From: Leptolyngbya sp. 'hensonii'
GTDB lineage: Bacteria; Cyanobacteriota; Cyanobacteriia; GCF-001939115
Assembly (NCBI RefSeq): GCF_001939115.1
Contig: NZ_MQTZ01000050.1
Coordinates: forward strand, 1-64,000
Reading direction: 5' to 3'
Length of the DNA stretch: 64,000 bases
A model generated the notes under the pieces. It did no database searches, was not told the DNA's origin, and saw only the letters and a program-made list of their open reading frames with translations. The position numbers and the translations under genes are program-made. Below are positions 9,338 through 17,762 of this stretch, in pieces. Within the stretch, counting starts at the first letter, position 1. The number at the start of each line of letters is the position of its first letter.

Positions 9338-9415
9338 GACTCAAGCTGTATAAATATGCTTTAAATTGTCATATTCCTGATCCTCTGCCTTCAGAAATCC
9401 ACGAACGGTCCCGCA

Positions 9416-11041
9416 ATGCACAAGCTCCCTCTATTTCTTGTGGCTACAGTAGCACTGCCTGCAGTAGCGATTATCTTGCCTCTTGCCTATTTGATTCTCC
9501 GCACGCTCAGCGTCAGTGGCGATCAATTAGTCGCGCTGATTCTGCGCCATCGCACGATCGAGATCATTCTGAATAGCGCTGGGCTGGCAATCATCACTCC
9601 TCTCTGTGCAACCTGCATTGCGGTGCCGATCGCGTTCCTGACCACAAGGACTGATTTACCCTGGCGACGATTCTGGTTAATTACCACGATTCTGCCTCTG
9701 GCAGTTCCGGATTATGTTATTTGCTTTGCCCTGATTGCAACTTTTGGGCCTAAAGGTAGCCTGCTGCAACACCTCGTCGAGCCTCTGGGGATTGAGGTTT
9801 TGCCAGAAATTTATGGCTGGCATGGGGCGATTCTGGCCCTAACGCTCATTACCTATCCCTATCTCCTCTTGAGCGTACAGGCGGGGTTGCAACGGATGAA
9901 TCCTTCTCTGGAAGAAGCGGCGCAAAGTCTGGGCCATGGTCCTTATGCCCGCTTCTTTCGCATTATTCTGCCCCAACTCAGTCCCTTCCTGGCTACAGGG
10001 GGATTAATCGTCGCCATGTATGCCCTGCAGGATTTTAGTGCAGCCACATTGATGCGTTTTGATGCCTTTACGCGAGCTATCTTCATCCAGTACCGTTACA
10101 CCTACGATCGCTACCAGCCCGCAGTGCTGGCTTTGCTCCTGGTGGGACTGATGATGTCATTTTTGTGGCTGGAACATCGGGTGCGATCGCGGGCCGCTTT
10201 TTTCACCCGAACGTCTACCCTCTGCTACACCCAGCCCCTGATTCACCTGGGATGTTGGAAACTGCCAGCTCTGCTATTTTGTTTGGTGGTTGTCCTGCTG
10301 GGTCTGGTTCTTCCCATAGGCGTAACCCTGTTCTGGTTTATTCAGGGCTTGACCCATCAGGGTTGGTCTTACGATATGTCTCCATTTTCTAAATTGATGG
10401 AACTGACCTGGCATTCGATTTGGGCAGCAGGCTGGGCAGCAGTTGTTTCCACCCTGTGCGGTCTGTCGGTGGGCATTCTGGCTGTGCGCTTCCCGCATGG
10501 GTTGACCACCCTGATCGAGCGTTGTAGCTACATTGGGTTTGGCTTGCCGGGGGTTGTCGTCGCTTTTTCGATCGTCTACTGGGGGGCAAACTATGCGCCG
10601 TCCTTTTACCAGACCCTGCCCATGCTAGTCTTCGCTTATCTGGTGATGTTTCTGCCCCAATCCGTGGGGACGATTCGCAGTTCTCTTTTACAGGTGAACC
10701 CACAACTGGAAGACTCAGCCCGCAGCCTGGGGAGGAATGCCTGGCAGACCTTCAAGGAAGTGACCTTACCGCTGATTGCGCCAGGAGTTTTGAGTGGTGC
10801 CGTGTTAGTATTTCTCACAGCCCTGAAGGAATTACCTGCAACCTTACTGCTAGCCCCGATCGGCTTTAATACCCTATCGGTCCACATTTGGAAATCAACG
10901 GAGAGCGTTTCTTACAGTGATGCGGCGGCTGGGGCACTGCTGATGCTCATGATTTCGCTGGGTCTAACCTTACCGCTGTTGTCTCAAAATAATTTGAAGG
11001 AATTACCTGCCGATACCATTCGATTAAGGGATTTTGATTAG
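9416..11041 (+). CDS. futB: Ferric iron ABC transporter, permease (FutB/FbpB type)
   Basis: 541 residues, almost entirely hydrophobic, with two permease halves as usual for FbpB/FutB. Each half carries an EAA loop that docks onto the ATPase: EEAAQSLGHGPYARFF in the first and EDSARSLGRNAWQTF in the second. About 12 membrane spans are expected. It forms the channel that moves Fe(III) from FutA into the cytoplasm. It lies between the binding protein (78 bases upstream) and the ATPase gene, whose ribosome site overlaps this stop codon, so the three genes form one operon. Confidence 0.9.
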   Translation: MHKLPLFLVATVALPAVAIILPLAYLILRTLSVSGDQLVALILRHRTIEIILNSAGLAIITPLCATCIAVPIAFLTTRTDLPWRRFWLITTILPLAVPDYVICFALIATFGPKGSLLQHLVEPLGIEVLPEIYGWHGAILALTLITYPYLLLSVQAGLQRMNPSLEEAAQSLGHGPYARFFRIILPQLSPFLATGGLIVAMYALQDFSAATLMRFDAFTRAIFIQYRYTYDRYQPAVLALLLVGLMMSFLWLEHRVRSRAAFFTRTSTLCYTQPLIHLGCWKLPALLFCLVVVLLGLVLPIGVTLFWFIQGLTHQGWSYDMSPFSKLMELTWHSIWAAGWAAVVSTLCGLSVGILAVRFPHGLTTLIERCSYIGFGLPGVVVAFSIVYWGANYAPSFYQTLPMLVFAYLVMFLPQSVGTIRSSLLQVNPQLEDSARSLGRNAWQTFKEVTLPLIAPGVLSGAVLVFLTALKELPATLLLAPIGFNTLSVHIWKSTESVSYSDAAAGALLMLMISLGLTLPLLSQNNLKELPADTIRLRDFD

Positions 11042-11051
11042 GAGTGGCCTG

Positions 11052-12080
11052 GTGATTTTGCATCTAGAGAACATCATACTACAATACCCCCATACCGAAA
11101 TTCCAGCAGTGGCAGGGGTGACCTTAACACTGGAAACGGGCACCATTATGGGATTGTTGGGGCCATCAGGTTGCGGCAAAACAACCTTGCTTAGGGTGAT
11201 TGCCGGATTTGAGCGATCGCAGGCAGGTAGTGTGATGATTGCAGGGCGGCTGGTTGCGGGTCGAAATACCTGGATACCCGCTGAGCAACGCCAGGTTGGT
11301 GTGGTCTTTCAAGAGTATGCTTTGTTCCCCCATCTCACGATCGCTGAGAACATTGCCTTTGGGTTAAAAGCAGTCAGTCGGAGCAATCAGCAGCAAAGAG
11401 TGGCTCAACTGCTGGCAATCATTGAATTGGAAGGGCTAGAACACCGTTATCCCTATGAACTATCCGGTGGACAGCAGCAAAGAGTGGCCTTGGCTCGCGC
11501 TCTGGCTCCTCAACCCAGGTTGATTCTGTTAGACGAGCCCATGAGTAATCTGGATGTGCATGTCCGGTTGAGATTACGGGAAGAGTTGTTGGAGGTTCTC
11601 AAAACCACAGAAACTTCAGCCATTTTTGTCACCCATGACCAGCAGGAAGCATTGTCGATCGCAGATCAGATTGCAGTCATGCACCAGGGAAAGTTGGAGC
11701 AGATTGGCACCCCTGAAGAAATTTATACCCAGCCAGCTTCCCGTTTTGTGGCTGAGTTTGTAACTCAAGCTAATTTTATCTCGGCCTATCGCCATGGTGA
11801 TTATTGGGAAACAGAAGTGGGTTGTTTTGATACCACCCTGCCCTGTTTAATTCATTCATCGATAAACTCTGGGGTTGCGGAGCTGGTCATTCGCGAGGAA
11901 GATTGGATTCTGCAACCAGATCCTGATGCATCAGTTATTGTCAGAACTCGACATTTTTTAGGCCGGGAATATCGCTACTGTTTGGAAACATTATCCGGCA
12001 GAAAAATATACGCCCGTACATCCCTTGACGTTGCTTTGTCCCCAACCACCCCAGTTCGGCTTCTAATTAACCGTTTATAA
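11052..12080 (+). CDS. futC: Ferric iron ABC transporter, ATPase (FutC/FbpC type)
   Basis: 342 residues from the GTG at 11052. A TTG at 11034 would overlap the permease gene and add six residues, but TAGGAGT at 11039-11045 is correctly spaced for the GTG. Walker A is GPSGCGKTT, the signature LSGGQQQRVALARAL and Walker B LILLDEP, followed by the switch histidine in FVTHDQQEA. The C-terminal ~100 residues form the regulatory region common to FbpC-like ATPases. It powers uptake of Fe(III) with FutA and FutB. The operon appears to end here; no clear terminator was found in the 210 bases that follow. Confidence 0.9.
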   Translation: MILHLENIILQYPHTEIPAVAGVTLTLETGTIMGLLGPSGCGKTTLLRVIAGFERSQAGSVMIAGRLVAGRNTWIPAEQRQVGVVFQEYALFPHLTIAENIAFGLKAVSRSNQQQRVAQLLAIIELEGLEHRYPYELSGGQQQRVALARALAPQPRLILLDEPMSNLDVHVRLRLREELLEVLKTTETSAIFVTHDQQEALSIADQIAVMHQGKLEQIGTPEEIYTQPASRFVAEFVTQANFISAYRHGDYWETEVGCFDTTLPCLIHSSINSGVAELVIREEDWILQPDPDASVIVRTRHFLGREYRYCLETLSGRKIYARTSLDVALSPTTPVRLLINRL

Positions 12081-12291
12081 ATAAATAACCTCAGAAGTTT
12101 GAGTCAAGGCATCCATCTGGCTCCAACTTTCCTCTTCCTGAAAGATTTTAGGAGGGAAATCAGGTTTACTCTCCCATTCCAGATTTGAAAAATTTTTCTG
12201 GATGATGCTGATTCTGCCAGAAATCTGGGTTCTATAAGTAGAATGCATCGCAATGAAATGTCACAAATGCCGGACATGTAGAGGAAAAGCT

Positions 12292-13989
12292 GTGAATCTA
12301 AGAAGCAAAATCATTTCCGGATACGTTTTGGCTCTGGGGATTGCTGTTATCGGAACTACTGCAGGCTTAGGGATCGGGAATCACTATGGCAGGCAAGCCA
12401 TCGTAGCCAGAGAACAGGCTTCCAGCATTCAAAGGCTACTCAGTAACCTGGAGGTTGACATTTTGACAAATCGACCCGCAAAAGAGTTATCCCCCTACCT
12501 CCAGCAACAAGAGGCTTTTCGCCGCAACGCCACCGAAATTACTCAACGGCTGGCAAACATTGAAGCTTCTCTATCCAGACATAACGCCGCTCTCCCCTCT
12601 TCAACCCTGTCTGAGCTGCAACCGGCGCTGGAAAAGGGTGAAAAAACCGTGACCCAATACATGCAAAAATTTCAGACCAGTGTTGCCCAGATTGACCGGT
12701 TGATTGGTGCGGGGCAGATTGCAGAAGCCCGGCAGGTCTTACTGGCCCTGGTTGGCAGCCAGGAATTCTCCCAATTTATCGGGCTGGCAGACCAGTTAAG
12801 ACGGTTCAATCCGGTTGTAGCCCAACAAGAAGATATGGCGAAAGCAGCCCTGGAGCGATCGGAAGTGCTGAGAAATCAGATCACAATCACGGGCTTACTG
12901 TTATCCATTGCGATCGCCGCTTTACTCTCTCTCTATCTCAGTCAGGCGATTACCCGTCCCATCAAGACCTTGACCCAAGTGGCACAACAGGTCACAGAGA
13001 CATCCAACTTTGAGTTGCAGGTCCCCATCACCACGCAAGATGAGGTAGGCATCCTGACCCATTCCCTGAATCATCTGATTCAATCGGTCAGACAACTCCT
13101 CCAGGAAAAACAGGTGGCGGCAGCCCATCTGGTTCAAACCGAAAAAATGTCCAGCCTGGGACAACTGGTTGCCGGTGTTGCCCATGAAATCAATAATCCA
13201 GTTAACTTTATTCACGGCAATCTGGCCCATGCTGATGAATACACCCAGGATTTACTCGGATTGGTGCGTCTGTATCGACAGCATTACCCCGACCCACCGC
13301 TGCTGATTCAGGAGACGATCGAGGCGATTGATCTGGACTTCCTGACCGATGACTTGACCAAGCTCCTGGAATCCATGCGGGTTGGGACCGATCGGATTCA
13401 CGAGATCGTGAAATCCCTGCGCAACTTCTCGCGTCTGGATGAAGCAGAGATCAAGGAAGTTAATTTGCATGAGGGTATTGATAATACGTTGACAATTTTG
13501 CATTATCGGTTGAAAGCAAGAGCCGATCGAGCAGGGATTCAGGTGATCAAAAACTATGGCGATTTGCCCTTGGTTGAGTGCTATGCAGGGCAGTTGAATC
13601 AGGTGTTTATGAATATCCTCTCCAACGCGATCGATGCCTTAGAGAGCCACCAGCCATCACCAGATTCTCCTCTCAAGATTCAAATTACAACTCAGGTGCT
13701 GGAGCAGGATTGGGCTTTAATTCAAATTACTGATAATGGTCCAGGCATGAATGAGAACGTTCGCACCCGGTTGTTCGATCCATTTTTCACCACGAAACCT
13801 GTCGGTAAGGGCACTGGATTGGGGCTATCGATCAGCCATCAGGTTGTCACGGAGAAGCACGGGGGTATTCTGGAATGTTACTCTGAACCCAATCAGGGCG
13901 CTGAATTCAGGATTAAAATTCCCATCCAGCAATTCCCTTCAGGTTCCAAACTGGTGGGCAGGGCACAACTTGCTTTACAGCCCGGTTGA
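12292..13989 (+). CDS. Membrane sensor histidine kinase
   Basis: 565 residues from the GTG at 12292, which has GAGGAAA at the right distance; an ATG at 12253 in the same frame lacks a ribosome site. Domains: membrane span near the N-terminus, a helical periplasmic sensor (~30-190), second span (~200-220), HAMP linker (TRPIKTLTQVAQQVTET), then HisKA with EKMSSLGQLVAGVAHEINNP, where His298 is the expected phosphorylated residue, and a HATPase domain with DNGPGMNE and GKGTGLGLSISHQ. No receiver domain or cognate regulator is adjacent. The kinase core is closely similar to that of the protein at 22757-24076, so the two share ancestry with different input modules. The signal is unknown. Confidence 0.85.
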   Translation: MNLRSKIISGYVLALGIAVIGTTAGLGIGNHYGRQAIVAREQASSIQRLLSNLEVDILTNRPAKELSPYLQQQEAFRRNATEITQRLANIEASLSRHNAALPSSTLSELQPALEKGEKTVTQYMQKFQTSVAQIDRLIGAGQIAEARQVLLALVGSQEFSQFIGLADQLRRFNPVVAQQEDMAKAALERSEVLRNQITITGLLLSIAIAALLSLYLSQAITRPIKTLTQVAQQVTETSNFELQVPITTQDEVGILTHSLNHLIQSVRQLLQEKQVAAAHLVQTEKMSSLGQLVAGVAHEINNPVNFIHGNLAHADEYTQDLLGLVRLYRQHYPDPPLLIQETIEAIDLDFLTDDLTKLLESMRVGTDRIHEIVKSLRNFSRLDEAEIKEVNLHEGIDNTLTILHYRLKARADRAGIQVIKNYGDLPLVECYAGQLNQVFMNILSNAIDALESHQPSPDSPLKIQITTQVLEQDWALIQITDNGPGMNENVRTRLFDPFFTTKPVGKGTGLGLSISHQVVTEKHGGILECYSEPNQGAEFRIKIPIQQFPSGSKLVGRAQLALQPG

Positions 13990-14079
13990 GGGAATGTTTG
14001 AACCGCCCAGGTTCTGTGGCTTCAGCAACTCAGTTGCAGCTATTAGAACAAAATGGGCCTGTGCTGCTTCCAGACCAGG

Positions 14080-15333
14080 TTACTTGGTGGATGCTTCGAA
14101 TTTGGTGGTCGGTTGATCCAAGCGGATGGCCTGTTCCAGAGCTGCCCTTTCCTGGGCTCGCTGGACGTAGGGTTGTAACTGTTCCGGGGTGCAGCCACAG
14201 AGAATACTCAAACTATCCGGTGTCATTCCCCGCATCAGCATCTCCACGCGCCAGGTCTGCTGAGCCTGTTCGAGTTCAGGGGGCTGTCCCATGGGAGTCC
14301 GGATCTCGGCAGTAATCTCCTGCCAGCGAAAACGCATCTCAACCTCAGACAGGGGATGGCCATTTTCATTAATAAAAAGAGCAGGTTGGCTGTCCTTACG
14401 GGTTTTGAGCCATTGGGTCAGGGGATTGTTCGGGTAGGAGCCATAGCGATATCCCATAATCCATTGGTTCAGGGGAACCTGGCGGATCGCCCCCTGGGAG
14501 ATTTGCAGGACATGCTGTTGAGCATCATAAATCGCCTGTGATCGCTGGAGATTAGCCACCTCCCCCGCACTAAGACCTGTCCCAAACAGCACGTAAACCA
14601 GGGCATAGTTTTGGACTCCGGACTTACGGGCTTGTTGCAGGATCGCTCGCACCACTGGAGCAGGTAAATCCAGCACCTTGGACGCCAGATTGGCCTCCAC
14701 CCGAAGCAACCCATTGGAGGGACGAGGCGCAAGATCGCTGGCTGCGTCAGGCAGAAATAGCAGCACCAGATCTTTAATGAACTCCTCCCGATTGGGCCAG
14801 AGATAATGAAATTCCGTCGTAAACTCAACCACGGCATAACCCAGCAAGAGCGTGTTGAGTAACCCAGCCAGTTTGGGGGCCGTCAAGGAAGACTGCACCT
14901 GATCCCTGGCCATCACAGTCGCCAGATATTGGGTCGTGTAGTGATGGATCTGGGTCAACCCACGCCCGATCGCCTCCCGATTCTCAACCGGATAGTGACC
15001 TGCCTCCCCCACCAGCGATCGGACAAATTCTGGGATTTGCTCCAGAGCCTGTAAATGGCCCTGGGCATAAGCCTGTAACGCGGGGGCATATCCAGTGATC
15101 TGATGGGCCTGCCTGCCCAGGGCTTCTCCCAATTGGGTAAACACTTCAGCTTCCTCCAGCACGGCAAGAAGCAAGCCATGCTTGCTCCCAAAACGGCGGA
15201 ACAGGGTGACTTCATTCACTCCAGCCAGATCAGCAATCTGCCGAGTCGTTGTTTCTGTAACGCCCTGGCTAGCGAATAGCTGTAGTGCTGCCTCCACTAG
15301 CCGTTGTCGAGCAGATTTGTGTTGTGCGGCCAT
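14080..15333 (-). CDS. TetR-family regulator fused to a degenerate tyrosine-recombinase-like domain
   Basis: 417 residues from the ATG at 15333-15331. ATG codons further upstream (15360, 15417) fall in the operator/promoter region. Residues ~8-55 are a TetR helix-turn-helix (ETTTRQIADLAGVNEVTLFR), followed by a helical ligand domain to about 200. Residues ~221-401 resemble the catalytic domain of XerD-like recombinases: VYVLFGTGLSAGEVANL matches the box I region, and the end LCGCTPEQLQPYVQRA matches the LLGH...Y region. The box I arginine is replaced by Ser255, the HxxR histidine and arginine are not found and the last histidine is Cys; only Tyr389 lines up. It therefore should not recombine DNA. 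The gene is divergent from desC and probably regulates it and itself. Confidence 0.85.
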   Translation of the reverse strand: MAAQHKSARQRLVEAALQLFASQGVTETTTRQIADLAGVNEVTLFRRFGSKHGLLLAVLEEAEVFTQLGEALGRQAHQITGYAPALQAYAQGHLQALEQIPEFVRSLVGEAGHYPVENREAIGRGLTQIHHYTTQYLATVMARDQVQSSLTAPKLAGLLNTLLLGYAVVEFTTEFHYLWPNREEFIKDLVLLFLPDAASDLAPRPSNGLLRVEANLASKVLDLPAPVVRAILQQARKSGVQNYALVYVLFGTGLSAGEVANLQRSQAIYDAQQHVLQISQGAIRQVPLNQWIMGYRYGSYPNNPLTQWLKTRKDSQPALFINENGHPLSEVEMRFRWQEITAEIRTPMGQPPELEQAQQTWRVEMLMRGMTPDSLSILCGCTPEQLQPYVQRAQERAALEQAIRLDQPTTKFEASTK

Positions 15334-15342
15334 AGGAATAAT

Positions 15343-15359
15343 TGCAAGTTGCACTTGCA
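15343..15359. promoter_or_regulatory. Operator-like palindrome 1 (tetR side)
   Basis: TGCAAGT-TGC-ACTTGCA, a perfect 7-bp inverted repeat with a 3-base spacer, immediately upstream of the chosen start of the TetR-recombinase fusion. It overlaps the likely transcription start of that gene: on the minus strand TTGACC lies upstream and TAAAAT just before the palindrome. A 17-bp palindrome is the usual size for a TetR-family operator, so autoregulation is inferred. Confidence 0.7.
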
Positions 15360-15389
15360 TTTTAGTTGAGAACTTGTTACGGTGGTCAA

Positions 15390-15406
15390 TGTAAGTATTA
15401 CTTGCA
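15390..15406. promoter_or_regulatory. Operator-like palindrome 2 (desC side)
   Basis: TGTAAGT-ATT-ACTTGCA, the same palindrome as at 15343-15359 with one arm mismatch; the centres are 47 bp apart. On the plus strand it overlaps a plausible -10 (TATTAC) of a promoter with TTGTTA as -35, about 100 bases before desC. Binding here would block desC transcription. The shared sequence is direct; the regulator assignment is inference from position. Confidence 0.65.
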
Positions 15407-15513
15407 TCCGATGTCATCTTCCGACGTCATGGATTGAGACTGGACGAACTGGAGATGGGGCAGCTCTGAATCAGGCAGTAACCAGGATGCAGGTTTTCAA
15501 ATAAGGAAGGTTT

Positions 15514-16371
15514 ATGACTTCAAATATCTCAAATACTGGTTCGACATCCTCTGAGTTGCCGCCTCTAGACTGGGTGAGTGTGGGCTTTTTTGGAGTTATT
15601 CACGCTATAGCGTTCACAGCTCCTCTGTTCTTTTCCTGGTCTGCTCTGGGAGTGATGGTTATCCTGCACTGGTTGTTTGGTAGTGTGGGGATCTGTCTGG
15701 CCTATCATCGGCTACTGACCCACCGGAGTCTCCAGGTGCCCCAGTGGTTAGAGTATATCCTGGCCACGATCGGGGCGATGGCGTTGCAGGGAGGTCCAAT
15801 CTTCTGGGTTGCCGGACACCGTCAGCATCACTTGCATACGGAAGACAGGGATAAGGATCCCTATGCAGCCAGTCGGGGCTTCTGGTGGAGCCACATGCTC
15901 TGGCTGTTTTATCCTCGCCAGGAGTTTTTCGATCGAGAAACCTATCGCAAGTTCGCGCCTGATCTGGCCCGTGACCCCTATTATAACTGGCTCGATCGCT
16001 ACTTCCTCTTACTGCAACTTCCCCTGGGTCTGCTGCTGTACGCCCTGGGAGGGTGGTCCTTTGTCATCTACGGCATGTTCCTGCGCGCCGTATCCCTCTG
16101 GCACAGTACCTGGCTGATTAACTCAGCCACCCATGCCTGGGGTAACCGCACTTTTCATGTCGAAGATAGCTCTCGCAATCTCTGGTGGGCTGCCATTCTG
16201 ACCTATGGTGAAGGCTGGCACAATAATCACCATGCCTATCCCAATGTCGCCAAGGCTGGCTGGAAATGGTGGCAGTTGGATATGACCTGGTGGGTAATCA
16301 AGGGATTGGCTGTTATGGGGCTGGCTCGGCGCATTATTCTTCCCCCAACCGAAGCCATCAGCGAACTTTGA
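15514..16371 (+). CDS. desC: Acyl-lipid / acyl-CoA delta-9 desaturase
   Basis: 285 residues. The three histidine boxes of membrane di-iron desaturases are complete: HRLLTH (His65, His70), HRQHH (His102, His105, His106) and HNNHH (His236, His239, His240). Four hydrophobic spans surround them. The DesC/OLE1-type spacing and motifs such as GEGWHNNHHAYP point to a delta-9 desaturase that introduces the first double bond into membrane acyl chains, important for membrane fluidity at low temperature. AAGGAAGG precedes the ATG. The divergent TetR-type gene and two palindromes suggest dedicated transcriptional control, analogous in logic to DesT/FabR systems. Regiospecificity is inferred from the family. 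Confidence 0.88.
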   Translation: MTSNISNTGSTSSELPPLDWVSVGFFGVIHAIAFTAPLFFSWSALGVMVILHWLFGSVGICLAYHRLLTHRSLQVPQWLEYILATIGAMALQGGPIFWVAGHRQHHLHTEDRDKDPYAASRGFWWSHMLWLFYPRQEFFDRETYRKFAPDLARDPYYNWLDRYFLLLQLPLGLLLYALGGWSFVIYGMFLRAVSLWHSTWLINSATHAWGNRTFHVEDSSRNLWWAAILTYGEGWHNNHHAYPNVAKAGWKWWQLDMTWWVIKGLAVMGLARRIILPPTEAISEL

Positions 16372-16482
16372 CATTGCCTGGAATTCTGTGTCGCTGTGTG
16401 TCGCTTTATTGCCATTGACACACAAACCCACTGCAGAGAAACAGGCTCCGCTAAAATTCCTTCTGTCTCAATCTGATGGTTA

Positions 16483-16506
16483 AGGGGTGTCCCATGGGAC
16501 ACCCCT
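16483..16506. terminator. Perfect 24-bp palindrome behind desC
   Basis: AGGGGTGTCCC followed by its exact complement forms a long stem with almost no loop and no T run, 110 bases after desC. It could stop transcription or be an extragenic palindrome. The 14-mer TGATGGTTAAGGGG leads into it (16474-16487) and recurs at 16535-16548 near pfkA. Confidence 0.45.
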
Positions 16507-16605
16507 ATCCTGGTTCTAATCAATTCTTAAAAGTTGATGGTTAAGGGGGAACTTGCCTTCCTCTCTAGGCCTATCAGTTATAACAATGCAGTAGAGAAGG
16601 GAAGC

Positions 16606-17688
16606 ATGGGGGAATTTAAGCGTATTGGCATTCTGACCAGTGGAGGGGATTGTGCGGGTCTGAATGCGGTGATTCGGGCAGTCGTGTTGCGGGCTGTGGG
16701 GTCTTATAACTGGGAAGTTCTGGGAATTCGGCAGGCAACCCAGGGATTGATGGTGGATCCGCCTCAGGCAACCGTGCTGACGCCAGAGCGGGTGGATGCG
16801 TTATTGACGATCGGAGGGACCGTCCTAGGAACCACCAATAAGGGCAACCCCTTTGCCTTTCCCATGCCGGATGGCAGTCTTCTCGATCGCTCCCAGGAGA
16901 TTATCAATGGCTACCGTAAGCTGGGTCTGGATGCCCTGATTGGGATTGGGGGCGACGGGAGCATGGCCATTTTGCAGCAACTGGCCCGTCAGGGCAACTG
17001 GAATCTGGTGGCCATTCCCAAAACTATTGATAACGATGTTGGGATCACAGAGCACTCGATCGGCTTTGATACGGCAGTGAATACGGCAACCGAAGCCCTG
17101 GACCGGCTACACTTTACAGCCGCCAGCCATAGTCGAGTCATGATCCTGGAGGTGATGGGGCGGGATGCGGGCCATATTGCCATCAGTGCCGGGATTGCCG
17201 GGGGGGCAGATGTGATTCTAATTCCGGAAATTCCCTACAGCCTGGAAAATGTTTGTGCCAAGGTTGCCGAACGCCAGGAGCAGGGCAAGAATTACTCCCT
17301 GGTGGTGATTTCGGAAGCGGTCCGGACGGAGGATGGGGAAGTGGTGACCAACACCAACCGTCTGGGCCAGTGCCGCCTTGGAGGGATTGGGGAATATCTG
17401 GCTGACCAGATCTCAGCTTGCAGTGGCGCAGAGACGCGGGTAACGGTCCTGGGGCATGTGCAGCGGGGTGGGGCTCCCTCGCCCCTGGATCGGCTGGTGG
17501 CTTCAGCCTTCGGGGTGGCTGCGGTCGATCTGATTGCAGAAGGCAAATATGATCATATGGTGACCTGGCAGAACCGGCAGGTGGTCAGTGTGCCAATTCA
17601 GGATGCGATCGCCCAGTATAGTGCGGTGGATCCGAAGGGAACATTGGTGAAAACGGCCAGAGGCATGGGAATCTACCTGGGGGATTGA
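16606..17688 (+). CDS. pfkA: 6-phosphofructokinase
   Basis: 360 residues from the ATG at 16606, which has AAGGGAAG close upstream and gives the normal cyanobacterial N-terminus MGEFKRIGILTSGGDCAG; the frame is open from 16534. It phosphorylates fructose 6-phosphate in glycolysis. Diagnostic motifs are GGDCAGLNAVIRAV, GIGGDGSMAIL (phosphoryl donor site), PKTIDNDV (catalytic aspartates) and EVMGRDAGHIA (substrate site). Glycine in GGDGS, instead of the Asp of PPi-dependent enzymes, favours ATP as donor, although the lysine of PKTIDND is the residue also found in PPi types. It lies upstream of the PBP gene on the same strand; co-transcription is possible but not shown. Confidence 0.93.
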   Translation: MGEFKRIGILTSGGDCAGLNAVIRAVVLRAVGSYNWEVLGIRQATQGLMVDPPQATVLTPERVDALLTIGGTVLGTTNKGNPFAFPMPDGSLLDRSQEIINGYRKLGLDALIGIGGDGSMAILQQLARQGNWNLVAIPKTIDNDVGITEHSIGFDTAVNTATEALDRLHFTAASHSRVMILEVMGRDAGHIAISAGIAGGADVILIPEIPYSLENVCAKVAERQEQGKNYSLVVISEAVRTEDGEVVTNTNRLGQCRLGGIGEYLADQISACSGAETRVTVLGHVQRGGAPSPLDRLVASAFGVAAVDLIAEGKYDHMVTWQNRQVVSVPIQDAIAQYSAVDPKGTLVKTARGMGIYLGD

Positions 17689-17762
17689 TCGAGAAGACTG
17701 TTGTCGGTCTCCCTTAAGCTTCGATAGACTCTGGACAGTACAAGATTGCTACGGGATCGACT

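Noticed and set aside
14080-14700. Integrase-like sequence as evidence of a prophage or integrative element
   Set aside because: The domain is fused to TetR, lacks most catalytic residues and has no attachment site, tRNA or phage gene nearby.
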